7,547 nt of DNA. It comes from Verrucomicrobiota bacterium. GTDB lineage: Bacteria > Verrucomicrobiota > Verrucomicrobiia > Chthoniobacterales > UBA10450. Each line of letters begins with the position of its first letter. Position 1 is the stretch's first letter. The notes under the pieces were generated by a model. That model was given only the letters and a program-made list of their open reading frames with translations, ran no database searches and was not told the DNA's origin. Made by a program: the position numbers and the translations under genes. Shown piece after piece: positions 5,603 to 7,547 of the stretch. The stretch is from contig QHOJ01000154.1 of the NCBI GenBank assembly GCA_003218735.1, positions 1 through 7,547 on the forward strand, in the 5' to 3' direction.

Positions 5603-6025
5603 TTAGAAACTGCGCCAATGCAGGAGCAGGTAACCCCAGTTTGCTGCAAGAGAAGTTAAGACCAGCGCGCGGACAAAAGCTTTTTCTGCAGAACTGAATC
5701 TTGCGATGCGCACGCGTGGCGCACGGGCGACCAAAACAACGAAGGCGTAAGCATCGAAGATCGACAATCCGCACAGCGCGACAAAAACAAGCGGATTCCA
5801 GCGCAGCGCGGCAAAAAGATTCCCGTGAAAAAATTGGATTGCGGATCGCGTCATGCCGCACGTGGCGCACGGAAGACCGGTAACATCATGAAAAGCGCAA
5901 CGCGGCCATGGCAGGCCCAGCGCAAGCCAGATTGCCGCAAAAGCCAGCGAACCGAACGAAACGGTCAGCCAGATTAACTCGTGATCGAGCTCGGGCGGGA
6001 CGAGATGACGACGCACCAGCTGCAT
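5603..6025 (-). CDS. DUF2752 family small membrane protein
   Basis: This 140-residue protein has about three hydrophobic segments (roughly 17-38, 77-101 and 117-137) and the DUF2752 signature: Cys43, then GLPCATCGMTRS (50-61), followed by an amphipathic stretch and the conserved NPL (77-79). Cys43, Cys53 and Cys56 could bind a metal or form disulfides. The biochemical role of DUF2752 is not established. It starts 10 bases after the stop of the GYF_2/Yip1 gene and has no clear ribosome site, so it is most likely translated from a shared mRNA. Its stop is followed almost at once by the twin-hairpin repeat. Family assignment is good; function is unknown. Confidence 0.88.
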   Translation of the reverse strand: MQLVRRHLVPPELDHELIWLTVSFGSLAFAAIWLALGLPWPRCAFHDVTGLPCATCGMTRSAIQFFHGNLFAALRWNPLVFVALCGLSIFDAYAFVVLVARAPRVRIARFSSAEKAFVRALVLTSLAANWGYLLLHWRSF

Positions 6026-6035
6026 CGATCGGCGA

Positions 6036-6890
6036 TCACTGGCTTCTCATGTGAATGAGCGCCGGCACCAAAATCGCCATCAAAATCGCTCCGCCGCAAC
6101 AGACCACTAGCGGAAGAAAAACGGCAAACACAGCCCGTCCCGTCTCGGTTTCGTGGGCGCGAGCAAGACCGATACAGGTTACGACCAGCCCCCAAACACC
6201 GGCGATCAATCCACCACAAACTGGAATCATCTGCAGCGGACCGGTCGAACCTTGAGAAAACGCGAGAACGCGGAACGTGGTCTCGAAAGTTTTGTTCGCA
6301 CCACCGACGATCATTAAGCAAAGATGGACGATCGCCCCGCCGATAAACAATCCGATTACGATCACTACCGGCAGGAGGATGATAAATGCAATTGAGCCAA
6401 TGCCCATGCCGGTCATCATTCCGAAAGCGTTATGTCGGTTCGCGAACAGACCCATGGACTTAAAACCGAGCGAAAAAAGAAATGTCACGACTCCGCCCAG
6501 CCATCCGCCGATTAAAGCGTAGATAAGAGGTTCCACGAGACCACCTTCAATCTTCATCGACCTGAAGGCGGCATCGGGTTTTGTTAAAACCATCACCAAC
6601 GTTTCGACAAACGCGTTGAAAAATCCGCGCGTCTGCCGTTCGTCCCACGGCAATCCGCTGCGTGGCGCTTCAGCTCCGGCTGTCGATGCTGCACTAATCT
6701 GCGGAGGCGGCGCGGCAGGAGCAGCGCCTCCGAGCTCGGGAAATTGCGAGAGCGGTTGCCAATTCGCCATCCCTTCGCGCCAGCCAAGATCGGTGGACGC
6801 GAAACGACCGGTGCGTAATCCTTCGCGGACTTCCTCTTCTGAGAATGTGCCCAGACTCGTTGCAGCCCGATTAACGTGGATCATTGCCAT
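6036..6890 (-). CDS. GYF_2 (DUF4339)-Yip1-like membrane protein
   Basis: This is a 284-residue two-part protein. Residues 1-52 form a GYF_2 domain (TDLGWREGMANWQPL at 33-47), a fold thought to bind proline-rich or other peptides. An Ala/Pro-rich linker follows (about 55-76). The C-terminal part (about 88-284) resembles the Yip1/DUF1282 membrane domain: FVETLVMVLTKPDAAF (94-109) before hydrophobic segments at about 121-143, 163-196, 222-243 and 252-278. The GYF domain should face the cytoplasm, since no signal peptide precedes it. ATG at 6890 is chosen because AGAGGA lies four bases before it; Met3 is the alternative. It is followed after 10 bases by the DUF2752 gene, suggesting a shared membrane role. 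Substrate and function are unknown. Confidence 0.88.
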   Translation of the reverse strand: MAMIHVNRAATSLGTFSEEEVREGLRTGRFASTDLGWREGMANWQPLSQFPELGGAAPAAPPPQISAASTAGAEAPRSGLPWDERQTRGFFNAFVETLVMVLTKPDAAFRSMKIEGGLVEPLIYALIGGWLGGVVTFLFSLGFKSMGLFANRHNAFGMMTGMGIGSIAFIILLPVVIVIGLFIGGAIVHLCLMIVGGANKTFETTFRVLAFSQGSTGPLQMIPVCGGLIAGVWGLVVTCIGLARAHETETGRAVFAVFLPLVVCCGGAILMAILVPALIHMRSQ

Positions 6891-6894
6891 GGTG

Positions 6895-6900
6895 TCCTCT
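6895..6900 (-). promoter_or_regulatory. Ribosome binding site of the GYF_2/Yip1 gene
   Basis: AGAGGA on the minus strand, four bases before ATG 6890. It favours Met1 over the second ATG two codons later. Confidence 0.7.
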
Positions 6901-6959
6901 TTTAGCGATCGGCGAAAGCAAAGTCAATGCGAGGTTTGCTGTTGTTAAATGTTTAAAGT

Positions 6960-6996
6960 GTTACAAGGGCCGTTGTAACGATGTAACATTTGTAAC
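6960..6996. promoter_or_regulatory. Cluster of four TGTAAC half-sites upstream of the GYF_2 operon
   Basis: GTTACAA (6960-6966) and TTGTAAC (6973-6979) form a perfect 7-bp dyad with a six-base spacer. Two further TGTAAC copies follow at 6982-6987 and 6991-6996, so three direct copies start 8 and 9 bases apart. The cluster lies 70-110 bases upstream of the GYF_2/Yip1 start and just after the glycosylase stop. It could be an operator; the dyad could also act as a weak hairpin at the glycosylase 3' end, though no T-run follows. Confidence 0.45.
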
Positions 6997-7000
6997 TATT

Positions 7001-7547
7001 TTAACTTTCTGGTGAGTCGAACCGGTTCGTCTTCTTCGGCGCATCCAGGGCGCGCCAGAAATACCACGCAGCGACTGAGCGATAGGGCCGCCATTTTTCG
7101 CCGAATTTCATGAGCTCTTTCGGCGTGGGAAGTTTCCTGCGCCCAAATGTTTTGGCGAAACCTTTGCGCACGCCATAATCATCGACGGGCCAGACGTCGG
7201 GCCGACCGAGATCGAACAAGAGGAGCATCTCAACCGTCCAGCGGCCAATGCCGCGCACCGTGATCAGACGCGCAATGATTTCCTCGTCGCTCATTCGGGC
7301 GAACGCGCGCGACGATGGCACCGTGCCATCGATTGTCTTTGCAGCGAGATCCTTCAGTGCTGCAATTTTGTTGCGCGAAAGACCCGCTAGGCGAAGAGTG
7401 TCATCCGGCGTGACCAAAATCTGTTTCGGATCGAGATATTTCCGTCCCGGGTAAAGCGCGCGGACGCGACCGAAAATGGTCGCAGCCGCTTTCCCGCTTA
7501 ATTGTTGGTAAGCAATTGATTCTGCGAGCGCGTCAAACGGCCGGATC
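7001..7547 (-). CDS. DNA-3-methyladenine glycosylase (AlkA/HhH-GPD family), N-terminus cut by window edge
   Basis: Base-excision repair enzyme that removes alkylated purines. The reverse strand is open from the right edge to TAA at 7003-7001, giving 181 residues of the C-terminal part. Visible: FDALAESIAYQQLSGKAA (about 4-21), the usual start of the HhH-GPD core; the helix-hairpin-helix LITVRGIGRWTVEM (94-107); and the catalytic aspartate in VWPVDDYGVRKGF (118-130; the second Asp of DDY, codon 7180-7178, by analogy with E. coli AlkA Asp238). KWRPYRSVAAWYFWR (152-166) is the typical family ending. There is no Cys-rich [4Fe-4S] tail, so it is AlkA-like rather than endonuclease III-like. The start and any N-terminal domain lie outside. 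Substrate range cannot be judged. Confidence 0.93.
   Translation of the reverse strand, partial: IRPFDALAESIAYQQLSGKAAATIFGRVRALYPGRKYLDPKQILVTPDDTLRLAGLSRNKIAALKDLAAKTIDGTVPSSRAFARMSDEEIIARLITVRGIGRWTVEMLLLFDLGRPDVWPVDDYGVRKGFAKTFGRRKLPTPKELMKFGEKWRPYRSVAAWYFWRALDAPKKTNRFDSPES

Noticed and set aside
5368..5697. Separate 109-codon plus-strand gene
   Set aside because: Its start is the Met of the M23 motif HLHFEM and its tail runs through the twin-hairpin repeat into antisense of DUF2752, so it is the last piece of the pseudogene.
6901..6930. TTGACT-N17-TAAAAG as promoter for the GYF_2 gene
   Set aside because: The -10 would overlap the ribosome site and place the transcript start at about the ATG, removing the Shine-Dalgarno sequence from the mRNA.
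7313..7331. Hairpin with 8-bp stem and three-base loop (CGATGGCA/TGCCATCG) inside the glycosylase gene
   Set aside because: Single hairpin without a partner, and the encoded IDGTVPSS looks like normal family sequence, so it is probably chance rather than another repeat copy.

Overview
The window reads as bacterial chromosome from a Verrucomicrobiota-like organism (Spartobacteria/Chthoniobacterales type). This placement is an inference from the style of the proteins (a MiaA with a DAFQ motif, an RRM protein with an Arg/Ser/Gly-rich head, a GYF_2-Yip1 membrane protein beside DUF2752) and from the many short palindromic repeats between genes. No rRNA or marker gene confirms it. Every intact gene lies on the minus strand; the only plus-strand gene is a decayed peptidase.

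Layout from high to low coordinate, the direction of most transcription: an AlkA-type DNA glycosylase that runs off the right edge (7001-7547); a regulatory-looking gap with four TGTAAC half-sites; a two-gene membrane operon, GYF_2/Yip1 protein (6036-6890) and DUF2752 protein (5603-6025); a twin-hairpin repeat at the convergent 3' ends; a plus-strand M23 peptidase pseudogene (4945 to about 5500) whose parts lie in several frames; an inverted repeat built from CACGAAG units; a nucleotide-sugar epimerase (3878-4837) followed closely by a sulfotransferase (2860-3867), probably a surface-glycan pair; a gene-free leader of about 370 bases; an RRM RNA-binding protein (1996-2493) with a clear intrinsic terminator; two further palindromic repeats; and miaA overlapping hflX (hflX cut by the left edge).

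No phage, transposase, CRISPR array, tRNA or rRNA was found, and no obvious new defence or biosynthetic system. The most unusual content is the relation between repeats and genes. One twin-hairpin unit occurs as two inverted copies about 3.7 kb apart. A unit of similar architecture lies in frame inside miaA and would add about 17 residues. The miaA start codon lies inside the arm of a third, longer inverted repeat, where a seven-codon upstream frame with its own Shine-Dalgarno sequence ends on the miaA ATG. The decayed peptidase shows pseudogene formation in the same stretch.
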